A stretch of DNA of 39,282 nt. It comes from a virus. The DNA is taken from IMG/VR virus record IMGVR_UViG_3300037068_000051, positions 1 through 39,282 of that record; one strand, 5' to 3'. Below, in pieces: positions 20,152-28,865 of the stretch. How positions within the stretch are numbered: position 1 is the stretch's first letter; every line of letters begins with the position of its first letter. The notes under the pieces are model-generated. The model did not search any database. It saw only the letters and a program-made list of their open reading frames with translations, and had not been told where the DNA came from. The position numbers and the translations under genes are program-made.

Positions 20152-21527
20152 TGCCCGACGCTGACGGTACGCTGCGCATTCGCTTGCCGTACAAGTGGCA
20201 GCCGCGCAACTATCAGCTAGGCGTATGGGGAGCCCTGGAGCGCGGCGTAAAGCGCGTCTGTGCGATTTGGCATCGGCGCGCGGGCAAGGATGAATTCGCG
20301 TTGCGTTGGACTAGCTGCGCAGCGCACGAGCGCGTCGGAAACTATTGGCATATGTTGCCGAAGGCATCGCAAGCGCGCAAGGCGATATGGACCGCTGTTA
20401 ATCCGCACAGCGGCGTGCGTCGCATTGACGAAGCATTCCCGCTTGCGTTGCGCGCGACGACGAACGAACAAGAAATGTTCATACGCTTTACGAACGGCTC
20501 GACGTGGCAAGTTGTCGGCTCCGACAACTTTAATTCGCTGCTCGGGTCGCCGCCAATCGGGGTAGTCTTTTCCGAATTTTCCCTGGCCGATCCGCAGAGC
20601 TGGAGTTTGCTTCGGCCGATCCTTGTTGAAAATGATGGATGGTCGTTGTTTATCACGACGCCGCGCGGTCGCAATCACGCGTACAAAATGTACGATGGGG
20701 CGAAGGGCGATCCGAATTGGTTTGTCGAGCTTTTGACGGTCAAGGATACTTGCGCGATCCCGTTGGCGCGGATCGAGCAGGAGCGTCGGGAAATGACGCG
20801 GGAAATGGGCGCGGACGAAGCGAATGCGGTCATCGAGCAGGAGTATTTTTGCTCGTTCGATGCTTCCTTCCCTGGTGCTTATTTCGGTGCGCTGATGACG
20901 CAAGCGATTGGCGAAGGTCGGATCATGGAGTTGCCGTACGATCCGCGTGGCGGGGTTGTTACGGCGTGGGATATCGGTTTCCACGACAGCAATGCGATCG
21001 TGTTCGGGCAGGAAGTCGGGCCGTGGGTGCATTTCATCGATTACATCGAGCAGAGCGGGAAGGGTGCGGATCACTACGCCAAGTTGTTGCGCGATCGGCC
21101 GTACGTGTACGACGAGCATTTGTTGCCGCATGACGTTTCGGTGCACGAGTGGGGGAATAACGGCACGTCGCGCAAGCAAGCGTTGCTCGACTTGCAAGTT
21201 AGGCCGATTCGGGTCATGCCGAAAACGAGTGTCATGGATCGGATCAACGCAAGCCGGATGATGATTAATCGTGCGCGTTTTGACGCGAAAAAGTGCGAAC
21301 GATTGGTCGAGTGTTTGCAGCAATATCACAAGGTTTGGGACGATTCGAAAATGATGTGGGGCGATGATCCCGAGCATGATTGGACTTCGCACGGTGCTGA
21401 TGCGTTCGGCACGTTCGGGCAGGGTTTTCGGGGCTCGCAGAATCCACGGTTGAAGCCGAAGGCTCCGAAAAAAGAGCCGATGGCGCGGGCGTGGGCGGCT
21501 GCGGGCAATTCGTGGGCTGGACTGTAG
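20148..21527 (+). CDS. terL: Terminase large subunit (packaging ATPase/nuclease)
   Basis: The 459-residue product has an adenine-binding YQ (22-23), Walker A-like HRRAGKD (42-48), Walker B VVFSEF (E143) and a C-terminal RNase H-like nuclease with D275 (WDIGFHD), D329 (HDVSVHEW) and D418 (HGADAFGTF). It pumps DNA into the procapsid and cuts it headful by headful. Start ATG 20148 overlaps the TerS stop. Word use changes around 20640: the 3' two-thirds contains few of the CCTGG or AGCTCG words common elsewhere, hinting at recombination. Confidence 0.92.
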   Translation: MMPDADGTLRIRLPYKWQPRNYQLGVWGALERGVKRVCAIWHRRAGKDEFALRWTSCAAHERVGNYWHMLPKASQARKAIWTAVNPHSGVRRIDEAFPLALRATTNEQEMFIRFTNGSTWQVVGSDNFNSLLGSPPIGVVFSEFSLADPQSWSLLRPILVENDGWSLFITTPRGRNHAYKMYDGAKGDPNWFVELLTVKDTCAIPLARIEQERREMTREMGADEANAVIEQEYFCSFDASFPGAYFGALMTQAIGEGRIMELPYDPRGGVVTAWDIGFHDSNAIVFGQEVGPWVHFIDYIEQSGKGADHYAKLLRDRPYVYDEHLLPHDVSVHEWGNNGTSRKQALLDLQVRPIRVMPKTSVMDRINASRMMINRARFDAKKCERLVECLQQYHKVWDDSKMMWGDDPEHDWTSHGADAFGTFGQGFRGSQNPRLKPKAPKKEPMARAWAAAGNSWAGL

Positions 21528-21537
21528 GAGCTGCGCC

Positions 21538-21726
21538 ATGCCGCTGAACAAATCGAAGTCGCCTGCCGCGTTTCAATCGAACGTGCGGGCGGAGATTGCC
21601 GCCGGCAAGCCGCCGAAGCAAGCGGTTGCGATTGCGTACTCGGTCAAGCGCGCTGCCGGCGGCTCCGATCCGAAGCCAGCGTCAAAGCCCGCGCCGAAGG
21701 CTCGGCGCGATCCTTACGATAAGTGA
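21538..21726 (+). CDS. Small conserved basic protein (62 aa)
   Basis: ATG 21538, preceded by GTAGGAGCTG. The 62-residue product MPLNKSKSPAAFQSN...KQAVAIAYSVKR plus a Pro/Lys tail belongs to a short group often seen next to terminase or portal genes. The AFxxNVxxEIxAGKPPKQAVAIAYSVKR pattern is characteristic. No function is known to me. Confidence 0.75.
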   Translation: MPLNKSKSPAAFQSNVRAEIAAGKPPKQAVAIAYSVKRAAGGSDPKPASKPAPKARRDPYDK

Positions 21727-21739
21727 CGAAAGGGAAGCT

Positions 21740-21910
21740 ATGTCGATCGGGCTCGCGTTTTACATTCTGATGTTGCTGTGGCTCGTGTTCGGGTTTTGGC
21801 AGTCGTGGGGTCCGACGCCGAATTATCCGATCATCGGCGGCAATCTGTTGCTGTTCGTGCTGTTGCTGTTGCTCGGCTGGCACGAATTCGGAGCGCCGAT
21901 TCACGGCTGA
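21740..21910 (+). CDS. Small two-helix membrane protein (56 aa)
   Basis: ATG 21740 with AAAGGGAAGC upstream. The 56-residue product has two hydrophobic segments (LAFYILMLLWLVFGFW and GGNLLLFVLLLLLGW) with a short PTPNYPI loop, then GAPIHG. Holin-like size, but it sits between the terminase and the portal, so function is unknown. Confidence 0.65.
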   Translation: MSIGLAFYILMLLWLVFGFWQSWGPTPNYPIIGGNLLLFVLLLLLGWHEFGAPIHG

Positions 21911-21913
21911 CGC

Positions 21914-24337
21914 ATGGGCAACGGTCCACTGTTGAATTTCCCCGCTGTTCCTGGCACGCCGTTGAATGGCGGGGGTAACGGCTCCGTGCGAGGAGACGAC
22001 GCGCCCCTTCCGGCGGACTCGGGCGAGCGCCCGGCGCCGGAAGGGAACGTCTCGACTTCGCTCGATCCCGCTGCCGACAAATTCGATCCGCGCGAGTACG
22101 GCGACGTAGTTGAACGCGCAAAAGAGCGCTTCGATTATGTGTGTGACGTGGACAGCGAGAATCGCAAGAATCAGGCCGACGATATGAAGTTTGCTTGGGA
22201 GCGTGGCGCGCAGTGGCCGGAAGAAAATCGGCGCGCACGCGAGACGGCAAACCCGAAACGGCCCTGGTTGGAATTCAATCAGACCGGCCCTTACATCAAG
22301 CGGATCACAAATGAGCAGCGGCAGAACACGCCGGGGCTTACGGCGCGTCCGGTTGGTAGTGGCGCATCGAAAGCGATCGCTAACATCTATTCAGGGCTTA
22401 TTCGCGATATCGAGTACCGATCGAACGCGGGCTCGGTCTACGACAACGCGCTTGAACAAGCGGCGACGGGCGGCGCGGGATATATGCGAGTCGTGACGGA
22501 GTACGAGCGCGAAGATTCGTTCAATCAGTGCATTCAGCTCCGCTCGATTCCGAACGCGCTGTCGGCGTTCCTTGATCCCGATGCGCAGGCGCCCGACAAG
22601 AGCGACGCAAAGTACGGCTTCGTGTGCGATTGGATCGATCAGGAGACGTACAAAAAGGAATGGCCGGAAGATAAGCGCAACCCGTCATCGTTCGAAGCGC
22701 AGCCGGGCTCGCTTGGCGCTCGATGGTTTAACGGCGACTTGATTTGCGTCGCCGATTACTACGAAATCATCGAGGAAAAGCTAAACCTTGTTCAGCTCTC
22801 GGACGGCCGCACGCTTTGGCGCGATCAGTACGATGCGGAGCTGAAAAAGGCGAACGAAACGGCCGCCGTGCCGACGCCGACGCAGCCGTTCGGCGTTTCC
22901 GCAATGGCGTTGCCGATGCCGCCGCAGATTGTGAAGGAAGCGGAGCGCACGCGTTGCCGCGTGGATTGGTACAAGCTCTCCGCGAACGATTATCCGCTCG
23001 CAAAGTACGAATGGGCCGGCAAGTACATTCCCGTCATCATGGTTCCCGGCGACGAAATCGATATCGACGGGAAAAAGGTACGGCAGGGCGTCATTCGTCG
23101 GCTGCGCGACGCGCAGATGATGTACAACTATTGGTTCACGCTCGCGACGGAGCGGATCGCGCTCGCGCCGAAAGCTCCCTACGTCGCCCTGGCCGGCACG
23201 TTCGAAGGCCATACCGAATGGGACACGCTGAACACTGACAATCATCCGTACCTTGAATACGAGCCCGTCGAGCTGCCCGATGGCACGTTCGTAACGGCGC
23301 CGCCCGCTCGCACCGAGCCGATCCAGCTCGATCAGGGCTTAGTGACGATGTTGCAGCTCTGCTCGCAAAACCTTCGCGATATCACGGGCCAGAAGGATGC
23401 GGCGCAGCCGAATCCGAATGTGCCGTGGCGCGCGATCCTGGCGGAGCAGCGCAAAGGCGACTTGGCGACGTTTCACTACGGCGACAATCTCGCGCGCTCG
23501 ATCACGCTGTTCGGGAAGATTTGCGTCGACTTGATCCCGAAAATCTACGATACGCAGCGCGCGTTGCGCATCATCGATGAAGATGGGACCGACAAGCAAG
23601 TAACGGTCAATCAGGCGATGCCGGCGCCGCCGCCGCAGCCTGGAATGCCGCCGCAGCCGGCGCCGCCGCCGATCAACGATATCACGCAAGGCGAGTACGA
23701 CGTTGTTGTGACGGTCGGCCCCGCGTACGCGACGCGCCGGGTTGAAGCCGCGAACGAAATGCAGCAATTCCTTGAAGCGATGGGGCCGGATAAGGCTTCG
23801 TTGATCGCCGATCTGTTCGCGAAGATGACGGATTGGCCGAACGGCATGGGCGACAAAATCGCCGCGCGCCTGTTCATGATGCTGCCGCCGCAAATTCAGC
23901 AAATGGAGCAGTCGAGCGACGATCCCCAAGTCGCGGCGATCCGTGGCGCGATGCAGACGCAGCAACAACAGTTTCAACAGGCGATGCAGGGTTGGCAGCA
24001 AAAAATCGCGGAAGTCACGCAGGAAAATCAAAAGCTCAAATCGCAGCTCTACGTCGAACAGACCGAAACGGCCGGCGCCAAGCTCAAGGGTGCGCAAGCC
24101 GCCGCTGCGGCCGATCGTTCCGTCGAAATTCAGCGCATGGAGACGCAAGACACGCAAATTCATGCCGCGATGGATGCGAAGGAACTCGCGGCGAAGATCA
24201 CGCAAGACAAGCTCGACGGTTTCATCGATTTTATGTCTAAGGTCGTCGTTCCGCTGCTCGTTGCGCAGCAAAAGCAAACGGCGCCGGTCGGTCCCGAAGC
24301 TGAACAAATTGCGGGCGAGACGAGCCCGGGAGCCTAA
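21914..24337 (+). CDS. Portal protein (P22 gp1-like)
   Basis: The 807-residue product starts with a disordered Gly/Pro/Asp region (about 1-55), then ERFDYVCDVDSENRKNQADD, FAWERGAQW, PWLEFNQTGPYIKRITNEQRQN and GSVYDNALEQAATGGAGYMR, matching P22-type portals. The C-terminus is a long Gln/Ala-rich helix (about 665-800) comparable to the P22 portal barrel. The dodecameric ring is the packaging gate and head-tail connector. Slightly longer than P22 gp1 (725). Confidence 0.9.
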   Translation: MGNGPLLNFPAVPGTPLNGGGNGSVRGDDAPLPADSGERPAPEGNVSTSLDPAADKFDPREYGDVVERAKERFDYVCDVDSENRKNQADDMKFAWERGAQWPEENRRARETANPKRPWLEFNQTGPYIKRITNEQRQNTPGLTARPVGSGASKAIANIYSGLIRDIEYRSNAGSVYDNALEQAATGGAGYMRVVTEYEREDSFNQCIQLRSIPNALSAFLDPDAQAPDKSDAKYGFVCDWIDQETYKKEWPEDKRNPSSFEAQPGSLGARWFNGDLICVADYYEIIEEKLNLVQLSDGRTLWRDQYDAELKKANETAAVPTPTQPFGVSAMALPMPPQIVKEAERTRCRVDWYKLSANDYPLAKYEWAGKYIPVIMVPGDEIDIDGKKVRQGVIRRLRDAQMMYNYWFTLATERIALAPKAPYVALAGTFEGHTEWDTLNTDNHPYLEYEPVELPDGTFVTAPPARTEPIQLDQGLVTMLQLCSQNLRDITGQKDAAQPNPNVPWRAILAEQRKGDLATFHYGDNLARSITLFGKICVDLIPKIYDTQRALRIIDEDGTDKQVTVNQAMPAPPPQPGMPPQPAPPPINDITQGEYDVVVTVGPAYATRRVEAANEMQQFLEAMGPDKASLIADLFAKMTDWPNGMGDKIAARLFMMLPPQIQQMEQSSDDPQVAAIRGAMQTQQQQFQQAMQGWQQKIAEVTQENQKLKSQLYVEQTETAGAKLKGAQAAAAADRSVEIQRMETQDTQIHAAMDAKELAAKITQDKLDGFIDFMSKVVVPLLVAQQKQTAPVGPEAEQIAGETSPGA

Positions 24338-24340
24338 CGC

Positions 24341-24646
24341 ATGAAGATCGACAATTTCGTACCCGCCGGCCCGAACAAGTGCATTACTTACGTCGTGGGC
24401 GTCGGAGCTGTATCGGCGGCGTTGCCTTTGGGCGGCGCATCGCTGGAGCTGTCGAACGCCGGCACGGCGATCGTGTTCATCGAGCTTGGCGATGCGCAAG
24501 TGGCCGCCGCTACCGTGGCGGGCTCGTATCCGATTCTGCCCGGCCAATCGAAGGTTATCGATCGCAAGCAAAACGACACGACGATATCGACGATCAGCGG
24601 CAGCGCCGCTCAATCGTTGATCGTCGCGCCCGGGATCGGGAGCTGA
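24341..24646 (+). CDS. Small structural protein, possible head decoration (101 aa)
   Basis: ATG 24341 just after the portal. The 101-residue product is beta-rich with many Ala/Gly/Ser (MKIDNFVPAGPNKCITYVVG ... SYPILPGQSKVIDRKQ), and the repeating small-residue pattern of virion surface proteins. No family recognised. Position in the head cluster suggests a capsid component. Confidence 0.65.
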   Translation: MKIDNFVPAGPNKCITYVVGVGAVSAALPLGGASLELSNAGTAIVFIELGDAQVAAATVAGSYPILPGQSKVIDRKQNDTTISTISGSAAQSLIVAPGIGS

Positions 24647-24648
24647 CG

Positions 24649-24963
24649 ATGTTACGGGGATCAGGCGGGGTCAATCCTGGCGTGCCGATCGCGCAGCAGT
24701 CGACCGACATTTCCGGCACTCCTGGCAGCGGCGTAATGAACACGCCGAGCGGTCGCTTCGCGTTTCCGGCGGGGCAGGGCGCGGCCGGGCTGACGTTCAA
24801 CTGTTCGCTTTGCTTGGCGACGAGCAAGATCAATATACAAGTGGAGACGCACGACGGCACGCTTACAAGTTGCTCCGTGCAGCCTTCGAATGGATCGTTT
24901 ACCGTGTTCGGCAATGCCAACGCGACGGGTATAACCGTCTGCAATTTTACATTGGTCAGTTAG
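24649..24963 (+). CDS. Small structural protein (104 aa)
   Basis: ATG 24649, three bases after the previous stop. The 104-residue product is Gly/Ser/Thr-rich with four cysteines (CSLC, CSVQ, VCNF) and a beta pattern (INIQVETHDGTLTSC, FTVFGNANATGITVC). It may be a decoration or stabilising protein. No family recognised. Confidence 0.6.
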   Translation: MLRGSGGVNPGVPIAQQSTDISGTPGSGVMNTPSGRFAFPAGQGAAGLTFNCSLCLATSKINIQVETHDGTLTSCSVQPSNGSFTVFGNANATGITVCNFTLVS

Positions 24964-24967
24964 TAGG

Positions 24968-24991
24968 CCGATCCGCAGTCGATCGGTTTTT
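24968..24991 (+). terminator. Rho-independent terminator
   Basis: CCGATC (24968-24973) pairs with GATCGG (24981-24986) and is followed directly by TTTTT (24987-24991). It follows the 104-residue gene and precedes the 25038 gene. The stem is only 6 bp, so it probably ends just part of the transcripts. Confidence 0.55.
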
Positions 24992-25037
24992 GCAATCGCC
25001 CGGGGCTGTTAGTCGGGCGCAAATCTGAAAGGGCATT

Positions 25038-25802
25038 ATGACAACCGAAATTCGAAGTGTTGCACTCGGCGTACCGCAAGTGTTTCGCGCGCCGCAAGGT
25101 CGCTCGTTCATGACGATGCCGGCCGGCGGAGCTGGCGGCGGCACGATCGGCCTGGAATGGTCGAACGATGGCGTCAACTATCTGCCGGCGCCGCAGGGCG
25201 TCTCCGTCAACCCGTACTCGTTCAATCCGCTGTCGGTCAACATTCAGCAAGCCGGCTTCATTCGTGCAACGGCGGGGATCGCGGCCGGCGCAGTGGCGGC
25301 GATGGACGTTATGCAGATTCAAGGGCAATCGTTCCGCCAGCCGGAAATCTGCACGATCGGCACGCCCTGGACGGCACAAGCGACGGTGACGACGGAGCAA
25401 TTGCTGTTCTCGGTGCGCATTCCGGCCGGGATGCTCCTATCGAACTTCGTCGCCGAGCTGGACTTCGAATTTTCGGCGAGCAACAACGCGAACGTCAAGA
25501 CGCTGAAAGCGTACATGGGTCCGACCGGCAACGCCGGCACGGCCCTGGCGTCGGTCGCGATCACGTCGTTGCTGAACGGCCGTATCGAAATCACGGCGCG
25601 CGGCCAGAACGATTTTGTAACGATCGTCGGCGGTTCGGTCGGCTCGGGCACGGGTCAAGGCGGCGGCGCGGTTGCGCTCGTCTCGACGACGGTTGCGAGC
25701 TGGCAGAGTGCCGAGCAAGAGTTGTGTCTGACGCTCACGAAGGCGACGGCTGCCGACGTGGTTTCGATCAACCGTATGCAAGCGCGGTTGTTCCAACAGT
25801 AG
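25038..25802 (+). CDS. Virion structural protein (254 aa)
   Basis: ATG 25038 follows GAAAGGGCATT. The 254-residue product is Gly/Ala/Thr/Val-rich and predicted beta (TIGLEWSNDGVNYLPAP, LFSVRIPAGMLLSNFVAELDFEF, LNGRIEITARGQNDFVTIV). There is no signal or membrane segment. Flanking terminators suggest it may be expressed on its own message at high level. Likely a capsid decoration or head fibre; the family is not recognised. Confidence 0.65.
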   Translation: MTTEIRSVALGVPQVFRAPQGRSFMTMPAGGAGGGTIGLEWSNDGVNYLPAPQGVSVNPYSFNPLSVNIQQAGFIRATAGIAAGAVAAMDVMQIQGQSFRQPEICTIGTPWTAQATVTTEQLLFSVRIPAGMLLSNFVAELDFEFSASNNANVKTLKAYMGPTGNAGTALASVAITSLLNGRIEITARGQNDFVTIVGGSVGSGTGQGGGAVALVSTTVASWQSAEQELCLTLTKATAADVVSINRMQARLFQQ

Positions 25803-25815
25803 AAAGTTTGGGAAG

Positions 25816-25858
25816 CGGCGAGCGCGACAGCGCAGTACCAAGCAGCGCTCGCCGTTTT
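25816..25858 (+). terminator. Terminator-like hairpin before the scaffold gene
   Basis: CGGCGAGCGC (25816-25825) pairs perfectly with GCGCTCGCCG (25845-25854), with TTTT directly after (25855-25858). It is 14 bases after the stop of the 254-residue protein. The loop is 19 bases, longer than usual, so termination may be partial. Confidence 0.6.
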
Positions 25859-25882
25859 CCAATTCACGACGAAAGGTAACTT

Positions 25883-26842
25883 GTGCCACCCGATCTAATG
25901 CTGCCGGGAATTACTGACGCCGGCACGGCTGCGCCAGCGCAAGGTGACGGAAGCTCGTCGCCCGCGCCGGATAACACTTCGGGGCAGCCAGCGACCCCCG
26001 ACGCATCTTCGCGCGCAGCGGAGCCTTCGGCCCCTACCGACGCCGCGCCCGACGCGAACGCCGACGATCAAGGCGATCAACGCCCCGATCGCCCGCGCCG
26101 CACTCGGGATAATCGGATAGATCAACTGACGACGGGATTGCGCGAAGCACAGCGCAACGCAGAGCGCGTCCAAGCGCAAAACGATTTGCTGATAAGGGCG
26201 GTGCTTGAAGGTCGCATCGCTCCGCAGCAAGCCGCAGAGCGCGCGGGCGTTACGGGCGACCTTGTAGCTCCTGACGAGTCGAAATACACCGATTGGCGTG
26301 CATACAACCGCGATCTAGCGAAGTATGAAGCTCGCATGGAGGTACGGGAACAGCTCACACGCGCAGCGCAGCAACAGCGCCAGCGATGGGAGCAGGGACA
26401 GACGCAACACGCGGCGACGCAGCGCGCGGCGGCAACCGAGCAATTGCACGGCGTTTTGAGCGTGCAGATGCAGGAAGCCGCAGCGCGATATCCCGATTAT
26501 GTCGACGTTATCAGCGAAGGCGGCGGCGACGAGCTGCCCGTCAACGTCGAAGCGGCGATGGCGGTAACGGGATTCGGCGGCGACATTGCGTACTACCTTT
26601 CGAAACACCCGCAAGTCGTGCGGCAGCTCGCACGATTGCCCGACGTTGCATTAGGCAATCAGATGGCAGTCATTGCCAACTATATGCGCACGAACGCCGT
26701 CGCTATCTCAAACGCGCCGGCACCCGGGCGACCGGGCGGAAGTCGTGGCTCTGCACCCGCAGGATATCCCGAGAATGCAACACCCGAGCAGCATCTTGCT
26801 TGGAAAAAGCGCTCGGAAGCCGCGCAAGGCAAAGGAAGGTAA
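25883..26842 (+). CDS. Scaffolding protein
   Basis: GTG 25883 with GAAAGG upstream. The 319-residue product has a disordered Pro/Ala/Asp N-terminus, then long charged helices rich in Q/R/E (about 78-200: RIDQLTTGLREAQRNAERVQ ... REQLTRAAQQQRQRWEQGQ) and a basic C-terminal end KKRSEAAQGKGR. This is typical of P22-like scaffolds, whose basic helix-loop-helix tail binds coat. It lies just before the coat gene. It directs procapsid assembly and then leaves. Confidence 0.8.
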   Translation: MPPDLMLPGITDAGTAAPAQGDGSSSPAPDNTSGQPATPDASSRAAEPSAPTDAAPDANADDQGDQRPDRPRRTRDNRIDQLTTGLREAQRNAERVQAQNDLLIRAVLEGRIAPQQAAERAGVTGDLVAPDESKYTDWRAYNRDLAKYEARMEVREQLTRAAQQQRQRWEQGQTQHAATQRAAATEQLHGVLSVQMQEAAARYPDYVDVISEGGGDELPVNVEAAMAVTGFGGDIAYYLSKHPQVVRQLARLPDVALGNQMAVIANYMRTNAVAISNAPAPGRPGGSRGSAPAGYPENATPEQHLAWKKRSEAAQGKGR

Positions 26843-26848
26843 AACGCT

Positions 26849-28072
26849 GTGGCTAATCAAATCCTCACGCCGGTAATGATAACGAACGAAGCCGTTATCG
26901 TGCTGGAGAATCAATGCAACGGCGTCCGCTTTTTCGACTCGTCCTACAGCGATGAATTCGCGAAAGACGGCGCGAAAATCGGCGCAGTGCTGAACGTGCG
27001 CAAGCCCGCTCGGTACAAAGGGCGTCAAGGTGCGACGCTCGCTGTCGAAGATCAAACGGAAACGATGGTCCCGCTCGTGCTGACGACGCAATTCGGCGTC
27101 GACGTGCAATTCACGTCGCAGGACTTGACACTTTCGTTGCAGGACTTTTCGAAACGCGTGCTGATGCCGCAAATGGCAGTGATTCGCAATCGTGTCGACT
27201 TCGATTGCTGCCTGCAAGCGCAGAACACGCCGAACGTCGTCGGCATTCCTGGCACGCCGCCAGCGACGTTGAACGCGCTGTTGTCGGTCAAGCAAAAGCT
27301 GTTGGAAATGGGCGCGCCGGATGACGGCCAGCTCTATCAACTGCTCGGGCCGGCTGCAAACACGTCGCTGATCGGCGGGCTGTCGACGCTGTTCAACGCG
27401 CAGACGCGGCTCGCGGAGCAGTACGAAAGCGGCATCATCGCCGATGCGGCGGGGCTGAAAATCGCCCTGGATCAAAACACGATGACGCAAGTTGTCGGCC
27501 CGCTCGGCGGCTCGCCGGTTATCAACGGCGCGGGGCAAGGGCAATCGTCGGGTTGGGCGTACTCGCAAAATCTGCTCGTGAACGGCTGGACGGCGGCAGC
27601 GGCGCCACGGCTGAATGCGGGCGACGTGTTCACGATCGTAGGCGTGTTTGCGGTCAACCCGCAAAACCGTCAGAGCACGGGCGCGTTGCAGCAATTCGTC
27701 GTGCAAGCGAACGTGTCGAGCGATGGTACGGGCGCGTCGGTTATCCCGATCGTTCCCGCGATCATCTTCGGCGGGCAATTCCAGAACGTGACGAACGCGC
27801 CGACTTCGGGGAACGCGATCACGGTATCGGGAGCTGCCAACGCGAATCTGCCGCAAAATCTCGCGTTTCACAAGTCGGCATTCACGATCGCATTCGCTGA
27901 TCTGATTCTGCCGAAGGGCGTCGATATGGCGGAGCGGAAGGTGTACAAGAAAATCAGCCTTCGCGTGATTCGCGCATACGATATCAACAACGACAGATTC
28001 CCGTCGCGGACTGATGTGCTGTACGGCATCAAGGCGGTTTATCCCGAGCTTGGCGTTCGACTCACAAACTGA
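26849..28072 (+). CDS. Major capsid protein (P22 coat type)
   Basis: GTG 26849 with AAGGAAGG upstream. The 407-residue product begins MANQILTPVMITNEAVIVLEN, has FDSSYSDEFAKDGAKIGAVLNVRKPARYKG and VDVQFTSQDLTLSLQDFSKRVL, the N-terminal pattern of the P22 coat family (HK97 fold). Size is close to P22 gp5 (430). It is framed by the scaffold and a strong terminator. Folding of P22-type coats is aided by GroEL/ES, relevant to the co-chaperonin genes immediately downstream. Confidence 0.88.
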   Translation: MANQILTPVMITNEAVIVLENQCNGVRFFDSSYSDEFAKDGAKIGAVLNVRKPARYKGRQGATLAVEDQTETMVPLVLTTQFGVDVQFTSQDLTLSLQDFSKRVLMPQMAVIRNRVDFDCCLQAQNTPNVVGIPGTPPATLNALLSVKQKLLEMGAPDDGQLYQLLGPAANTSLIGGLSTLFNAQTRLAEQYESGIIADAAGLKIALDQNTMTQVVGPLGGSPVINGAGQGQSSGWAYSQNLLVNGWTAAAAPRLNAGDVFTIVGVFAVNPQNRQSTGALQQFVVQANVSSDGTGASVIPIVPAIIFGGQFQNVTNAPTSGNAITVSGAANANLPQNLAFHKSAFTIAFADLILPKGVDMAERKVYKKISLRVIRAYDINNDRFPSRTDVLYGIKAVYPELGVRLTN

Positions 28073-28097
28073 TCGGGGCGCGTGTTTCATGGTCTTG

Positions 28098-28123
28098 CCC
28101 GGGGAGCGATCCCCGGGATTTTT
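28098..28123 (+). terminator. Strong rho-independent terminator after the coat gene
   Basis: CCCGGGGA (28098-28105), loop GCGA, TCCCCGGG (28110-28117), then ATTTTT (28118-28123). A GC-rich 8-bp stem with a GNRA-type tetraloop and T-run. It would end most coat transcripts and lower expression of the co-chaperonin and tail genes relative to coat. Confidence 0.85.
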
Positions 28124-28135
28124 CGGAGAAAAATC

Positions 28136-28621
28136 GTGGGCCTGGAAAGTTTGTCGAAAATGTCGGACGAGGAATACAAGCGGCTGTCGCCGCAAGACCT
28201 GATGGCGTACAACCGTCAGATGCCCGAAACGGATTACAGCAAACCCTACCTTCACAAAGCGTATCCGAAGGCAAAGTATCAGCTCCGCGAGCTGCCCGGC
28301 GGCGTGCGCCGTCTCGTCTCCGTCGAAGTGGCGAGCGCCGAAGCCGAAGCGAAGCTCGTCGGCGATTGGCGCGACAATCCTACGGCGTGGGGAATTGTCA
28401 CGCATCCCGAATCCGATCCGGTTGCGCGCGAGACGGGCTATTCGTTCGACGTGAACGATCCGATCGCGCCGCAAGTCGCGCACACGCCGCAGCCTGACGG
28501 CGTTCCGCCGGGCACGGGCGAGCCCGCGCCGAACGATGATCCCGACAACGCGCCAGTGCGCGAGCCGGGCGACGATGACGAGGGCAGCGGTGCTACCGCT
28601 CGGCCCGCGCGTCGCCGTTAA
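28136..28621 (+). CDS. Hypothetical head-region protein (161 aa)
   Basis: GTG 28136 is preceded by CGGAGAAAAATC, better than the upstream in-frame ATG at 28082 that spans the terminator. The 161-residue product starts MGLESLSKMSDEEYKRLSPQD, has YQLRELPGGVRRLVSVEV and ends in a disordered Pro/Asp/Gly tail and ARPARRR. No family recognised; probably a virion or assembly protein. It overlaps the GroES-like gene by 32 bp. Confidence 0.65.
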   Translation: MGLESLSKMSDEEYKRLSPQDLMAYNRQMPETDYSKPYLHKAYPKAKYQLRELPGGVRRLVSVEVASAEAEAKLVGDWRDNPTAWGIVTHPESDPVARETGYSFDVNDPIAPQVAHTPQPDGVPPGTGEPAPNDDPDNAPVREPGDDDEGSGATARPARRR

Positions 28622-28865
28622 GCGTGGCATTGGCGAACGTGTACGTCCGTCCGGTATTGTCATTCCGGCGCCCGATACGCGCGACTCGTTTTGCGGGGAA
28701 ATTCTCTCCGTAGGCAGTGCGCATCGCGTTCGCAACAAGCGCTTGCCGCTTGAAGTCAAGGCGGGGCAGCGCATCGTCTATTCGTCGCGCGTCGACTCGT
28801 TTCAAGTGGGCGACGATGATGTAGATATCGTCGACGAAAATTCCATCATCGGAGTTATCGAATGA
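28590..28865 (+). CDS. GroES-like co-chaperonin, single domain
   Basis: I chose GTG 28590 (GAGGG at 28580-28584) because the GroES fold begins there. The 91-residue product MLPLGPRVAVKRG matches the 'RPLxDRVxVKR' start of GroES. A mobile-loop segment (about 13-30) carries the hydrophobic tripeptide I23-V24-I25 between Gly and Pro. CGEILSVG, PLEVKAGQRIVYSS and VDIVDENSIIGVIE correspond to the core and end of GroES. Length is close to E. coli GroES (97). It would cap GroEL during folding of a phage protein, most likely the coat. It overlaps both neighbours. Confidence 0.82.
   Translation: MLPLGPRVAVKRGIGERVRPSGIVIPAPDTRDSFCGEILSVGSAHRVRNKRLPLEVKAGQRIVYSSRVDSFQVGDDDVDIVDENSIIGVIE

Noticed and set aside
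20217-21551. 444-residue minus-strand frame opposite terL
   Set aside because: Opposite a well-recognised terminase with all catalytic motifs. The antisense product is Arg/Pro/Ile-rich without domain features.
23339-24613. 424-residue minus-strand frame opposite the portal gene
   Set aside because: Extremely Arg/Leu-rich product, opposite the long helical C-terminus of the portal. A composition shadow.
28082-28135. ATG start at 28082 for the 161-residue head protein
   Set aside because: The leader would be translated through the strong terminator hairpin. GTG 28136 has a good GGAG and starts the protein-like part.
26708-28774. 688-residue minus-strand open frame opposite coat
   Set aside because: Arg/Ala/His-rich translation with no recognisable fold. 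It mirrors the coat, scaffold and GroES-like genes, which are clearly coding. Long antisense frames are common in GC-rich genomes.
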